DNA from: Betaproteobacteria bacterium
Lineage (GTDB): Bacteria > Pseudomonadota > Gammaproteobacteria > Burkholderiales > SG8-41
Assembly: GCA_025356695.1 (NCBI GenBank)
Contig: JANXSE010000347.1
Location: forward strand, 1-64,000
Reading direction: 5' to 3'
DNA: 64,000 nt
Positions 1 through 8,777 of this stretch are shown one piece after another. Under the pieces are notes generated by a model. The model made no database searches and was not told the DNA's origin. It saw nothing but the letters and a program-made list of their open reading frames with translations. Numbering within the stretch: the stretch's first letter is position 1; every line of letters begins with the position of its first letter. The translations under genes were made by a program, and so were the position numbers.

Positions 1-823
1 GATCGCCTACAACCAGGCCGACCTGCTGCTCGGCTGGCGCGCTGACAATTATTTCGATTTCGAGCCGCAGCAGAAGCACGACTTTCAGCAGCGCCTCGAC
101 CGCCTGCTGGTTTGGCACCGCCGCGAGCAACTGCCCGAGTACGCGCGCTTCGTGCACACGGCGGTCGAGCGCGCGCGCGACGGCGTGACGCGCGACGACA
201 TCGTCTGGCTGCTCGACGGTGTGAAAGCGCGCTACCGCCTGATCGTCGATCGCGGCGTCAACGACGCCGCCGACGTGCTGGCTACGCTCAATGCCGAGCA
301 GTTGCGCGCGCTGCCGAAGCAACTGGCGAAAGACAACCGCCGCTTCATCGACGATCACGACCTCGACGGCAATCACGACCGGCAGAAACGCGCGCGCCTG
401 AAACGCACGCTGACGCAAATCAGCGACTGGGCCGGCAGCCTGACGCGCGCGCAGGAGAGCCGCATCGAACAACTGCTCGACGCCGTGCCGCTGATCGAGC
501 ACCTGCGCCATCAGGACCGCCTGCGCCGGCAGGCCGAGTTCGCCGAACTGCTGAAGCTGCGCACACAGCGCGCCGAATTCCAGCCGAAGCTGCTGGCCTG
601 GCTGCGCGACTGGGAACAAGGGCGTTCGGCGGATTACGAAAAGCTCTCGGCCGAAGTCTTCGAAAAACGCGTCGAGTTTTATATTGCAGTCGAGAAACTG
701 CTGACGCAGACGCAGCGCGAGCACGCGCTGCGGCGCCTGCATGCCTTCGGCGACGATTTCAAAACGCTGAGCGAACGCGGTGCAGCGGCCGCCGCTCTGA
801 CTGATACAATCGCCGCGCTCTGA
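1..823 (+). CDS. DUF6279 family lipoprotein, 5' truncated
   Basis: The reading frame is open from base 2, so the gene begins upstream of the window; 273 residues are visible. The visible part begins with a YNQADLLLGW stretch and continues with a helix-rich, Arg/Glu/Leu-dense body, which I recognise as the DUF6279 family of small predicted envelope lipoproteins. The N-terminal signal peptide and lipobox would lie outside the window and cannot be checked. No catalytic motif is visible and the function is unknown. The aminotransferase gene follows on the same strand after 16 bases, so the two may be co-transcribed. The long overlapping frame starting at base 112 is an Arg-rich shadow. Confidence 0.75.
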   Translation, partial: IAYNQADLLLGWRADNYFDFEPQQKHDFQQRLDRLLVWHRREQLPEYARFVHTAVERARDGVTRDDIVWLLDGVKARYRLIVDRGVNDAADVLATLNAEQLRALPKQLAKDNRRFIDDHDLDGNHDRQKRARLKRTLTQISDWAGSLTRAQESRIEQLLDAVPLIEHLRHQDRLRRQAEFAELLKLRTQRAEFQPKLLAWLRDWEQGRSADYEKLSAEVFEKRVEFYIAVEKLLTQTQREHALRRLHAFGDDFKTLSERGAAAAALTDTIAAL

Positions 824-839
824 TTCCACGACACCGCCC

Positions 840-1997
840 ATGCCCGCCTACCGCCATCCAATTGCATCCAAGCTGCCGAACGTCGGCACCACCATCTTCA
901 CCGTGATGTCGCGGCTGGCGCAGGAGCACAACGCGATCAACCTGTCGCAGGGCTTTCCAGATTTCGAATGCGCGCCGGAACTGCGCGCGCTGATCCCCAA
1001 GTATTTCAACGCCGGGCTCAACCAGTATCCGCCGATGGCCGGCGTGGCGGCGCTGCGCGAGATCATCGCCGAAAAAGCCGCCGTGCTCTACGGTATGACC
1101 TACGATCCGGAGCACGAAGTGACGGTGGTGCCGGGTGCTACCTACGGTATTTTCACCGCGGTCAGTGCTTTTGTGCGACCCGGCGACGAGGTGATCGTCT
1201 TCGAACCCGCCTACGACAGTTATGTGCCGGCGATCGAAGTCAACGGCGGCAGACCGGTGTTCGTGCGCCTGCAGTATCCGGAATACAGCATCGACTGGCA
1301 GGCGGTGAAAAATGCCATCACGCTGAAAACGCGCATGCTCATCATCAACACGCCGAACAACCCGACCGCCAGCGTGTTTTCGGCCGAGGACATGCGCGCG
1401 CTCGAAGGCCTGCTGCGCGGCACGGACATTGTGGTGGTCAGCGACGAAGTCTACGAACACCTGATCTACGACGGCGGGCAGCATGAGAGCGTGGCGCGTT
1501 TTGCCGGCCTTGCCGAGCGCAGCTTCATCGTTTCGTCGTTCGGCAAGACCTACAGCGTCACCGGCTGGAAAATGGGTTATGTGCTGGCGCCGAAGGAACT
1601 GATGGCCGAATTCCGCAAGGTGCACCAGTTCAATGTCTTCGTCGCCAACGGCCCGCTGCAGCACGTGCTGGCCGAACACATGCAGAACCGCGATGCTTAT
1701 CTGGCGCTGAACGCGTTTTACCAGAAGAAGCGCGACTTCTTTCTGGCGCAGCTTGAAGGTTCGCGCTTCAAGCCGCTGCCCTCGCGCGGCACTTTCTTCC
1801 AGAATCTTTCCTACGCGGCAATCAGCGATGAAAAAGACCGCGACCTCGCGGTGCGGCTGACGAAAGAAAAAGGCGTCGCCTCGATTCCGCTGTCGGTGTT
1901 TTATCACGACGGCCACTGCGACCGCGTGCTGCGCTTCTGCTTTGCCAAATCGGAAGCAACGCTGGCCAGCGGCGCGGCCATCCTGCGTTCGTTGTAG
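840..1997 (+). CDS. PLP-dependent aminotransferase, YbdL-like methionine aminotransferase
   Basis: A fold-type I aminotransferase of 385 residues, the usual length for the family. It opens with SKLPNVGTTIFTVMSRLA and NLSQGFPDF, typical of the YbdL/kynurenine aminotransferase subgroup. NTPNNPTA is the substrate-carboxylate and cofactor loop, SDEVYEHLIYD carries the PLP-pyridine Asp and Tyr, and the Schiff-base Lys is in SSFGKTYSVTGWK. RFCFAK near the end holds the carboxylate-binding Arg. YbdL prefers methionine and aromatic amino acids with 2-oxo acids; methionine is inferred here from the subgroup. There is no clear Shine-Dalgarno sequence at ATG 840. The gene ends 4 bases before the convergent gene downstream. 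Confidence 0.85.
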   Translation: MPAYRHPIASKLPNVGTTIFTVMSRLAQEHNAINLSQGFPDFECAPELRALIPKYFNAGLNQYPPMAGVAALREIIAEKAAVLYGMTYDPEHEVTVVPGATYGIFTAVSAFVRPGDEVIVFEPAYDSYVPAIEVNGGRPVFVRLQYPEYSIDWQAVKNAITLKTRMLIINTPNNPTASVFSAEDMRALEGLLRGTDIVVVSDEVYEHLIYDGGQHESVARFAGLAERSFIVSSFGKTYSVTGWKMGYVLAPKELMAEFRKVHQFNVFVANGPLQHVLAEHMQNRDAYLALNAFYQKKRDFFLAQLEGSRFKPLPSRGTFFQNLSYAAISDEKDRDLAVRLTKEKGVASIPLSVFYHDGHCDRVLRFCFAKSEATLASGAAILRSL

Positions 1998-2001
1998 CGC
2001 G

Positions 2002-2769
2002 CTATTTCAGCCAGTTGATTTCGCGCGCCGTCATCACGCCGACTACGGTCTGGTCAAGGCTGCGCGGGATCTCCGACTCGCTGCGCGAACGCGGTATGCG
2101 CCCACCCATGATCTCCGCCCTGCTTTGCGGATACAGCGGCTCCGCCTTCGGTTCGGCATAACCATCGGGAAACGACGGCATGTTGCTGGCCGCATCGTAT
2201 TTGTCACCGGCACCGAAGGTGTGCAACAGCTCGTGCGCGATCACCACGTTGTTGGCGCCCTCTTCATCGGCACTGGAAAACGCATTGGCGACGACTATCA
2301 TGCCCTCGCGCAGCCCGACCGAATGGGCCAGCGCGCGATTGCTGACGGGCTCGAAGTATTGGACAAAAATACGCACGTGGGGCCGCGGCCCGTCATAGCT
2401 TTCGTGCCGCCACGCCCACCAGCGCATTTTCAGACTCCACGTCGCGTTGTCGAATGCACTGCCGCGCAACGGTGGCGGCGGCGGCCGATCGGCGACGCGC
2501 GACGCCAGAAAAATGTCGACCGGATTGCGTAATGCCAGACCGTGGAGCCGCGCCTGCGTTGCCATGAACACCGGCACGGCATCCAGCACCGGCCGCCGCA
2601 ACGCCGCGATATAAGCATCGGCGGCGGCGCTGCCATCGCCGTTGATCGGGTAGACCACCACCCGCAGGGTTTCCGTCCAGTCGGTGGTGCGGGCCCGCGC
2701 CTTCCAGGCGCTCTGGGCGACTGCCAGCAGGACGATCAGCAACAACGTGATGCGTATGGTCTTTGCCAT
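2002..2769 (-). CDS. Secreted putative zinc metalloprotease-like protein (HExxH)
   Basis: A 255-residue protein with an N-terminal hydrophobic segment (residues 5-21) that looks like an uncleaved signal anchor or signal peptide. The key feature is HELLHTFGAGDKYD at residues 179-192: an HExxH zinc motif followed by FGxGDxYD, where Asp189 could be the third zinc ligand. A methionine in EIMGGRIP about 30 residues later is positioned like a Met-turn. This arrangement resembles gluzincin/metzincin-like peptidases but I cannot place it in a named family. It is convergent with the aminotransferase and divergent from the Bug receptor, so it is probably transcribed alone. Peptidase activity is an inference from the motif only. 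Confidence 0.65.
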   Translation of the reverse strand: MAKTIRITLLLIVLLAVAQSAWKARARTTDWTETLRVVVYPINGDGSAAADAYIAALRRPVLDAVPVFMATQARLHGLALRNPVDIFLASRVADRPPPPPLRGSAFDNATWSLKMRWWAWRHESYDGPRPHVRIFVQYFEPVSNRALAHSVGLREGMIVVANAFSSADEEGANNVVIAHELLHTFGAGDKYDAASNMPSFPDGYAEPKAEPLYPQSRAEIMGGRIPRSRSESEIPRSLDQTVVGVMTAREINWLK

Positions 2770-2879
2770 GCGGGGTGCCCCGTAGATTGCAACGCGTCTG
2801 CGTTACATCAAGATTTGACGCTGGATTAGCCTGTCGAACGCCATTAAACTGCTGAACTCAGCTTCTTTCAGGAGAAATC

Positions 2880-3842
2880 ATGTTTCGAGCTCTTGCCCCG
2901 GCAGCCATGCTTTTATGCGCGGCCATCGCGCCCCACGCCACTGCACAGAATTATCCCACCAAGGCGGTGCGCATCGTCGCACCGTTCGCGCCGGGCGGTG
3001 GCACTGATTTCATCGCGCGCGTCGCCGCCAACAAACTGACTGAGACACTGGGTCACACGGTAATCGTCGATAATCGCCCCGGCGCCGGCGGCACGCTTGG
3101 CGTGGAAATCGGCGTTAAATCGCCGCCCGATGGCTATACGCTGATACTGGTAGCGGGCAGCTATGCGGTAAATCCCAGCCTCTACAAAATCAGTTTCGAT
3201 TCGAACAACGACATTACGCCGATTATCCAACTATCGCAGGGGCCGTTCCTGGTTGTAGTGACGCCATCGCTTCCGGCGAAGAACATCAAGGACCTGATCG
3301 GACTGGCGAAGAAAAAACCCGACGGGCTGGCTTTTGCTTCGAGCGGCACCGGCAGCATCATTCACCTTGCCACCGAGCTCTTCAACGATATGGCCGGTGT
3401 CAAGATGGTGCATGTGCCGTACAAAGGCACCGGACCGGCAATCACCGATACGATCTCGGGGCAAACGCAGCTGCTGTTCAGTAGCATTGCCGTCGCAGTG
3501 CCGCAGGTGAAAAGCGGCCGTCTGCGCGCCATTGCGGTCACCACGATGAAGCGCGTAGATGCGTTTCCCGATGTTCCCACCGTCAACGAATCCGGCCTCA
3601 AGGGCTATGAAACAGTACTGTGGCACGGCTTGATCGGCCCGAAAAACATGCCGCGTCCGATTGTCGACCGTCTGAACGGCGATCTGAACAAGATTCTGCA
3701 GAACAAGGACATGCAGGACCGGCTCGCCGGCGAAGGCGTCACGGCGGCCGGCGGCACGCCCGAACAATTCGGCGCAACGATCAAACGCGATATCGAGACC
3801 TGGCGCAAGGTCGTGCAGAAAGTCGGCGTCAAGGCCGAATGA
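2880..3842 (+). CDS. Bug family tripartite tricarboxylate transporter substrate-binding protein
   Basis: A 320-residue periplasmic receptor. Residues 1-22 form a Sec signal peptide ending at ATA-QN. The mature protein begins with NYPTKAVRIVAPFAPGGGTD, the signature of Bug (TctC-type) receptors, whose PGGGTD loop contacts the carboxylate of the ligand. DNRPGAGGTLG is the second conserved loop, and the C-terminal GLIGPKNMPRPIVDRLN segment is also typical. No TctA or TctB membrane genes lie nearby, so this is one of the many orphan Bug receptors of Betaproteobacteria, and the ligand cannot be inferred. The start is supported by AGGAGA 7 bases upstream. A strong hairpin terminator follows. Confidence 0.92.
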   Translation: MFRALAPAAMLLCAAIAPHATAQNYPTKAVRIVAPFAPGGGTDFIARVAANKLTETLGHTVIVDNRPGAGGTLGVEIGVKSPPDGYTLILVAGSYAVNPSLYKISFDSNNDITPIIQLSQGPFLVVVTPSLPAKNIKDLIGLAKKKPDGLAFASSGTGSIIHLATELFNDMAGVKMVHVPYKGTGPAITDTISGQTQLLFSSIAVAVPQVKSGRLRAIAVTTMKRVDAFPDVPTVNESGLKGYETVLWHGLIGPKNMPRPIVDRLNGDLNKILQNKDMQDRLAGEGVTAAGGTPEQFGATIKRDIETWRKVVQKVGVKAE

Positions 3843-3885
3843 TCCGGGTTTCCAGGCTGCCGACGCGACGGCAGCGCGAAATAAA

Positions 3886-3908
3886 AAAGGAGGCTACGTG
3901 CCTCCTTT
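3886..3908. terminator. Bidirectional intrinsic terminator between Bug receptor and metZ
   Basis: A perfect 9-bp inverted repeat (AAAGGAGGC, 5-base loop TACGT, GCCTCCTTT), preceded by an A-run on the plus strand and followed by T-rich sequence, so it can stop transcription from both converging genes. A second weaker hairpin (CTGCCG-N6-CGGCAG, 3857-3874) lies just upstream. Confidence 0.8.
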
Positions 3909-3927
3909 CTTATTGCCGACGGAAATT

Positions 3928-5097
3928 CTAGCCGAGACCGCGCGCCAGATCCGCCTTCAGGTCTTCGAGCGCTTCCAGCCCCACCGCCACGCGCAGCAAT
4001 CCATCCTTGATTCCGGCCGCCGCACGCGCTTCCGGCGTGATGCGGCCGTGCGTGGTCGTCGCCGGATGTGTGATGGTCGTTTTGGTGTCGCCGAGATTGG
4101 CGGTAATCGACAGCAGGCGCGTATTGTCGACAACCTTCCACGCAGCGTCTTTGCCTCCCTTGACGTCGAATGCAACGATAGCGCCGCCGCTCTTCTGCTG
4201 CCGCATCGCCAGCGCGTGTTGCGGATGCGACGGCAGGCCGGGGTAATAGACGCGTTCGATGCCGGGTTGCTGTTCCAGCCAGCGCGCCAGTTCCAGCGCG
4301 GAGGCCGACTGCGCATCGAGGCGGATGCGCAAGGTTTCCAGACCTTTAAGAATGACCCATGCGTTGAATGCCGAGAGCGTGACGCCGGCGGTGCGCAAAA
4401 AACCGAAGACACCGGCATGGATCACGTCGCGCTTGCCGAGTACCGCGCCGCCGAGCACACGGCCCTGTCCGTCGAGAAATTTTGTCGCCGAATGAATAAC
4501 GATATCGGCGCCCAGCTCAAGCGGCTTTTGCAATGCCGGCGAGCAGAAACAATTGTCCACCGCCAGCAAGGCGCCGGCCTTGTGCGCGACGGCGGCGATC
4601 GCTGCGATATCGGAAATTTCCGTCAGCGGGTTCGACGGCGTTTCCAGAAACATCAGCCTGGTGTTAGGCGTGACCGCCTTTGCCCACGCCGACACATCAG
4701 TCGCCGAGACGAAGGTCGACTCGATGCCGAATTTTTTGAAGATGTTACCGAACAGCTGGATCGTCGACCCGAATACGCTTTGCGAAACGATCACATGGTC
4801 GCCGGCCTTCAGCAACCCCATGGTCATCGCCAGTATCGCCGCCATGCCGGATGACGTCGCAATGCAACACTCGGCGCCCTCAAGCGCGGCCAGGCGTTCT
4901 TCGAACACATTCACCGTGGGGTTGGTAAAGCGCGAATAGATCGGCCCTTTTTCGCGCTCCGCGAAGCGCTCGGCCGCCTGCGCGGCAGACTTGAATACAA
5001 AGCTGGACGTCAGATACAGCGCTTCCGAATTTTCGCCGAACTGGCTGCGCTGGATGCCGGCGCGCACCGCCAGCGTATCGAGTTGATATTTATCCAT
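3928..5097 (-). CDS. metZ: O-succinylhomoserine sulfhydrylase
   Basis: A 389-residue Cys/Met-metabolism PLP enzyme that makes homocysteine directly from O-succinylhomoserine and sulfide in methionine synthesis. The N-terminus (LDTLAVRAGIQRSQFGENSEALYLTSSF, read in two parts) is the MetZ signature. SSGMAAI, ETPSNP and VDN (Asp181) are cofactor contacts, and Lys206 in HSATKFLDGQGR forms the Schiff base. The start is supported by a strong AAGGAAGGA 5 bases upstream. The gene is preceded by a promoter, a folded leader and an intrinsic terminator, described separately, which implies attenuation or riboswitch control. A homologous cystathionine gamma-synthase is the alternative, but the family N-terminus favours MetZ. 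Confidence 0.92.
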   Translation of the reverse strand: MDKYQLDTLAVRAGIQRSQFGENSEALYLTSSFVFKSAAQAAERFAEREKGPIYSRFTNPTVNVFEERLAALEGAECCIATSSGMAAILAMTMGLLKAGDHVIVSQSVFGSTIQLFGNIFKKFGIESTFVSATDVSAWAKAVTPNTRLMFLETPSNPLTEISDIAAIAAVAHKAGALLAVDNCFCSPALQKPLELGADIVIHSATKFLDGQGRVLGGAVLGKRDVIHAGVFGFLRTAGVTLSAFNAWVILKGLETLRIRLDAQSASALELARWLEQQPGIERVYYPGLPSHPQHALAMRQQKSGGAIVAFDVKGGKDAAWKVVDNTRLLSITANLGDTKTTITHPATTTHGRITPEARAAAGIKDGLLRVAVGLEALEDLKADLARGLG

Positions 5098-5120
5098 GTC
5101 GATTTCCTTCCTTCAAATGC

Positions 5121-5226
5121 AAAAAACCCGATCAGCTTGCGCGGACCGGGTTCTGGCTCGCTTTAGCCGTATTTATTTTTCGCGGTTGCCCTGATCTCTC
5201 AGGAACCGCGGCGCCCGCAAGCTGAT
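5121..5226 (-). promoter_or_regulatory. Candidate riboswitch/attenuator leader of metZ
   Basis: Read on the minus strand, the leader shows four elements. A perfect 11-bp closing helix pairs 5226-5216 with 5141-5131 (ATCAGCTTGCG with its complement). A hairpin at 5210-5181 has a 7-bp lower stem, a 2-base GC bulge, a 5-bp upper stem and a GAGA (GNRA) tetraloop. A small hairpin at 5168-5155 has stem GGCT/AGCC and loop AAAGCG. A terminator follows, with stem AACCCG/CGGGTT (5152-5147 with 5130-5125) and a T-run; the 3' strand of the closing helix sits in the terminator loop, so the two folds should be mutually exclusive. The strings GGCAACC and GCUAAA...AGCC-AGAAC resemble the 3' half of the SAM-I core, but the SAM-I kink-turn and its GGA/GGCCC elements are absent. 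A SAM or methionine sensor is inferred, not shown. Confidence 0.6.
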
Positions 5227-5246
5227 TTCAAATCGGCGCAGACAAC

Positions 5247-5275
5247 AATCTAACTGCCCGCAAATGCGTTGTCAA
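5247..5275 (-). promoter_or_regulatory. sigma70 promoter of metZ
   Basis: On the minus strand TTGACA (5275-5270) is followed after exactly 17 bases by TAGATT (5252-5247). Transcription would begin near 5240, about 14 bases before the folded metZ leader. Confidence 0.7.
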
Positions 5276-5293
5276 TCTCCGGCAAATCGCCGG

Positions 5294-5953
5294 TCAAAAA
5301 CGATATTGCGCACCGAGCGACCACACACCGATCGCCGTCTGGCCGGTTTTGGTGGCATCACCGACGTTGCTGTACTGCTCATATTCCGCGCGCAGGCCGA
5401 CTTTTTTGGTCAGGTCGAAACGCAGACCGAGCCCCAGCATCAGATTGACGCGATCGTTGGACGGATTGAACGCCACAGCCGCGCCTCCGGCCCCCGGCGC
5501 CGTGGCACTGACACTGAGACGCGTATAAGCCAGCCCCAGTTTGCCGATTGCCGCAAAACGATCCTTGATCGGCAATGTGCCGACCGCCGCCAGACTGAAG
5601 GCACTGGCGTCCCACGTGCCGCTGCCGGTTGCCGCCGCCGGTGCCGTCACATTCGATACCCCGTTGAACTTGCCAAGACGCGCATAACCCGCTTCAACGC
5701 CGAGGTTTTCATCCCATTGGTAGCCACCGTAGAGTTTCCAGGCCGTGCTGCCGGTGCCGATGTTCGTGACGCTCGTCACGCCCTGTGCCTTAAATGCGAG
5801 GTCAGCCTGTTCTACCCAGCTGCCCGGACGCTTGGCTTCGCCACGACCGATGCCGGCCCCGGCATACCAGGGCGAATCATCGGCTGCAGAAACCAATACC
5901 GGTAACAAAACCGCTGTCGCCGCAAGCCATGCCGTTGCAATCCATCGGAACAT
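5294..5953 (-). CDS. Outer-membrane beta-barrel protein (OmpA/Omp25-like)
   Basis: A 219-residue protein with a clear signal peptide (residues 1-23, ending SAA-DD). The mature part alternates polar and hydrophobic residues with repeated aromatic-ended strands (WYAGAGIGRG, WKLYGGYQW, GVEAGYARLG, KLGLAYTRL, GLGLRFDL) and ends in LGAQYRF; a C-terminal Phe is the BAM recognition signature. This is the eight-stranded porin-family/OmpA-like barrel pattern without a peptidoglycan-binding domain. AAGGA lies 8 bases before the ATG. It sits only 15 bases after purF and 19 bases before the metZ promoter region. Its specific role is unknown. Confidence 0.85.
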   Translation of the reverse strand: MFRWIATAWLAATAVLLPVLVSAADDSPWYAGAGIGRGEAKRPGSWVEQADLAFKAQGVTSVTNIGTGSTAWKLYGGYQWDENLGVEAGYARLGKFNGVSNVTAPAAATGSGTWDASAFSLAAVGTLPIKDRFAAIGKLGLAYTRLSVSATAPGAGGAAVAFNPSNDRVNLMLGLGLRFDLTKKVGLRAEYEQYSNVGDATKTGQTAIGVWSLGAQYRF

Positions 5954-5968
5954 TTTGACGTCCTTCGC

Positions 5969-7486
5969 TCAGTCGACGACTTCGAGATTCAAATCCAGCT
6001 GCGAGGCGGAAGATCTGCCCTGTTTTGCGCTATTGCGCCGCTGCGCTTCGACGCTGTTCAGGTACTCCTGCGTGACGTCGCCGGTAATATAGTTTCCGCT
6101 GAAGCAGGAATCCTCAAAACGCGTCACCACCGGATTGACCGAACGCACATCGTCGATCAGGGCGCTGAGATCCTGATAGATTAACTGGTCAGCGCCAATT
6201 TCACGCGCAATTTCCTCGTCACTGCGGCCGTTGGCGATCAATTCGTCGCGGGTCGGCATGTCGATGCCATAGACGTTCGGAAAGCGCACCGGTGGCGCCG
6301 CCGAGGCGAAGAACACTTTGCGCGCGCCGGATTCGCGCGCCATCTGCACGATTTCGCTGCTGGTGGTGCCGCGCACGATCGAGTCGTCGACCAGCATCAC
6401 GTTCTTGCCCTTGAACTCCATGCCGATTGCATTGAGTTTCTGGCGCACCGATTTGCGCCGCGTCGCCTGCCCCGGCATGATGAAGGTGCGGCCGATGTAG
6501 CGGTTTTTGATGAAACCTTCGCGATACGGCAGATTAAGCCGGTTCGCCAGTTGCATCGCCGCCGGACGGCTCGAATCCGGGATCGGGATCACTACGTCGA
6601 TGTCGAGGTTCGCGTACTCGCGGCGGATCTTGTCGGCGAGGCTCTCGCCCATGCGCAAGCGCGTTTCATAAACGGAAATGCCGTCGATCACCGAATCCGG
6701 CCGCGCCAGATAAACATACTCGAAGAGGCAGGGATTGAGCGACGAAGTAGGCGCACATTGCTGCGAGTAGAAATGTCCGTCTTCGTCGATGAAGATCGCC
6801 TCACCGGGTGCGATGTCGCGCACGACCTCAAAGCCGAGTGCATCGAGCGCAACCGATTCGGAGGCCACCAGGTACTCGGTGCCGAATTCGTTTTCAATTT
6901 TCCCGTAGACCAGCGGGCGTATGCCGAACGGATCACGAAATGCGAGCAGGCCGTATCCTGCAATCATCGCCACCACCGCATAGGCGCCGCGGCAGCGCCG
7001 GTGCACGCCGGACACCGCCTTGAAGATGGTCGCCGGATCAAGCTTGTAATTGGCCGCGCCGTCCTGCAATTCGTGCGCCAGCACGTTGAGCAGCACTTCC
7101 GAATCGGAGTTGGTATTGACGTGGCGCAGGTCCTGCCGGAACAGCTCGCTCTTCAACTGATCGGTATTGGTCAGATTGCCATTGTGGCCGAGCACGATGC
7201 CGAACGGCGAATTGACGTAGAACGGCTGCGACTCGGCGGCCGACCACGCGGAACCCGCCGTCGGATAACGCGTATGCGCAATACCGCAGGCACCGAGCAG
7301 TGAACGCATGTCGCGCGTGCGAAACACGTCGCGCACCATGCCGCTGCCTTTGTGCATGTGGAAGGTCGCCCCTTCGGCGGTGGCAATGCCCGCCGCATCC
7401 TGGCCGCGATGCTGCAACACCAGCAGGCCGTCGTACAGCAGCTGGTTGACCTGATTTTTTGCTACCACACCCATAATGCCGCACAT
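5969..7486 (-). CDS. purF: Amidophosphoribosyltransferase
   Basis: Catalyses the first committed step of purine synthesis, PRPP plus glutamine to phosphoribosylamine. The start was moved 36 codons inside the longest frame to ATG 7486, because the next codon must be the N-terminal nucleophile Cys: the protein then begins [20 protein letters not shown]. The glutaminase domain includes [11 protein letters not shown] and GHNGNLTN; the C-terminal phosphoribosyltransferase domain has the PRPP loop [14 protein letters not shown]. The product is 505 residues, the normal size. It lies 8 bases after cvpA, the conserved cvpA-purF pair. Confidence 0.96.
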   Translation of the reverse strand: MCGIMGVVAKNQVNQLLYDGLLVLQHRGQDAAGIATAEGATFHMHKGSGMVRDVFRTRDMRSLLGACGIAHTRYPTAGSAWSAAESQPFYVNSPFGIVLGHNGNLTNTDQLKSELFRQDLRHVNTNSDSEVLLNVLAHELQDGAANYKLDPATIFKAVSGVHRRCRGAYAVVAMIAGYGLLAFRDPFGIRPLVYGKIENEFGTEYLVASESVALDALGFEVVRDIAPGEAIFIDEDGHFYSQQCAPTSSLNPCLFEYVYLARPDSVIDGISVYETRLRMGESLADKIRREYANLDIDVVIPIPDSSRPAAMQLANRLNLPYREGFIKNRYIGRTFIMPGQATRRKSVRQKLNAIGMEFKGKNVMLVDDSIVRGTTSSEIVQMARESGARKVFFASAAPPVRFPNVYGIDMPTRDELIANGRSDEEIAREIGADQLIYQDLSALIDDVRSVNPVVTRFEDSCFSGNYITGDVTQEYLNSVEAQRRNSAKQGRSSASQLDLNLEVVD

Positions 7487-7494
7487 AACGTCAT

Positions 7495-7986
7495 CTACCC
7501 ATAGTTGATGTGCTTCGATAAATCGGAAGGCAACCACACTTTGACTGTGTTCGCCAATGCTTCGAGCGGCGCGCTGGTCATTGCCTGACGCCACGCCGGC
7601 GTCGTTGGCAGCGCGGTAAGTCCAGCAAGCAGCACGATGACCATCACCACCGCGACGCCGCGCACGAGACCAAACACCGCACCGAGCACACGGTCGGCTG
7701 CGCCCAAACCTGCACGTTTGATCAGACTGGAGATTGCGATTGCCAGCAGGGTTGAAGCGAGCAACACGATCAGGAAGACGGCGAGAAAACCCGCCAGCAG
7801 GCGCAGCGATTCGTTCGGCACGGCAGCGGGCAGAAACACCGCCACCTGCGATGCGAAGTATTGCGCGACGAGGAATGCAATGACCCAGGAAGCCAGCGAC
7901 AGCAGTTCACGCACAAAACCGTGGATGACACTTAACAGGACCGATACGCCGATAATTGCCAACACTGCGTAATCGATCCAGGTCAT
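7495..7986 (-). CDS. cvpA: CvpA family inner-membrane protein
   Basis: A 163-residue integral membrane protein with four hydrophobic segments and the CvpA N-terminus [19 protein letters not shown]. In Escherichia coli cvpA is named for colicin V production and is co-transcribed with purF; its molecular role is still poorly defined. It lies 8 bases before purF and 5 bases after the SPOR-domain gene, clearly inside one operon. Confidence 0.95.
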   Translation of the reverse strand: MTWIDYAVLAIIGVSVLLSVIHGFVRELLSLASWVIAFLVAQYFASQVAVFLPAAVPNESLRLLAGFLAVFLIVLLASTLLAIAISSLIKRAGLGAADRVLGAVFGLVRGVAVVMVIVLLAGLTALPTTPAWRQAMTSAPLEALANTVKVWLPSDLSKHINYG

Positions 7987-7991
7987 GGCGG

Positions 7992-8732
7992 CTATTTTGG
8001 CACCACGTTGCCGGCCAGCCCCATGGCCTTCAAGCGGTCACGCGCCTTGTCGGCAGCGTCGCGCGTGGCGAAAGGCCCTGCCCGCACGCGCGTGACATTG
8101 CCTTTGGCCGTCGGCACGACTTCGGTGTACGCCTTGACGCCCGCAGCCACGATCTGTTCGCGCATCTGCCTGGCCTTATCGACATCGGTGAGCGCCGCAA
8201 CCTGCACGACGAAGCTGCCGCTGTCACGGCCTTCCGTCTTGACAGGTTTCGGTTTCTGCTTTGCCTTGGTTTCCGGCCGGGCTTCGGCCTTCGGTTCGGC
8301 AGCGGCTTTGGGCGGCGCGGCCTCACTATCGACCGGCGGTGGTGCCTTGGCCTTCGGCTTGGGTTCAACCACCGCTGCTTTGGGCGGTGCAGTCTCACTG
8401 TTTTTTGCTGCCGGCGGCGCCAACGCTACGGCGGGCGTCGGCGCGACCTTAGGTGCCTCGGCCGCTGGCGGTGGCGTTACCGCTGCCGCCTGCTCACCCT
8501 TGTCCTTGTTGTCGGTGCTGCCTGGCACCACCGGCACGATCTTGGAGGTGAAGGTCCCCGCGTTTTGCGAGGGGATCTGGATGCTGATGTCCTGATTGAC
8601 CGACTTGGGCTCGTGATCGAGCACCATCGGCAGAAACACGGCGACCACAGTCACCAGTGCTATGGCGCCAATCAGACGACGGCGCGCGCGTTTTTTGAGT
8701 TGCAGTTCTTCTTCGCTAATCGGTATCGCCAT
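7992..8732 (-). CDS. SPOR-domain inner-membrane protein (DedD-like)
   Basis: A bitopic 246-residue protein: a short cytoplasmic basic segment (LQLKKRARRRL), one membrane helix (about residues 18-38), a long Pro/Ala/Lys-rich periplasmic linker, and a C-terminal SPOR domain (last 75 residues, starting FVVQVAAL) that binds denuded glycan strands at the division septum. ATG 8732 was chosen over the GTG at 8756 because MAIPISEEELQLKKRARRRL is the conserved family N-terminus. Position between folC and cvpA is the same as for dedD in other Proteobacteria, so a DedD-like division role is inferred. Confidence 0.85.
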   Translation of the reverse strand: MAIPISEEELQLKKRARRRLIGAIALVTVVAVFLPMVLDHEPKSVNQDISIQIPSQNAGTFTSKIVPVVPGSTDNKDKGEQAAAVTPPPAAEAPKVAPTPAVALAPPAAKNSETAPPKAAVVEPKPKAKAPPPVDSEAAPPKAAAEPKAEARPETKAKQKPKPVKTEGRDSGSFVVQVAALTDVDKARQMREQIVAAGVKAYTEVVPTAKGNVTRVRAGPFATRDAADKARDRLKAMGLAGNVVPK

Positions 8733-8777
8733 GACCTTGGAATCCGGAAGCCTCACCCTGTGCTGTTGATCTGCTGT

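Noticed and set aside
112..804. Arg-rich 230-codon frame overlapping the DUF6279 gene
   Set aside because: Its composition is a frame-shadow pattern; the frame beginning at base 2 has the family motif.
5181..5210. TPP riboswitch, because CTGAGA occurs in the metZ leader
   Set aside because: The CTGAGA is part of a simple stem plus GAGA tetraloop; the second TPP arm and other conserved strings are absent, and the gene is not for thiamin.
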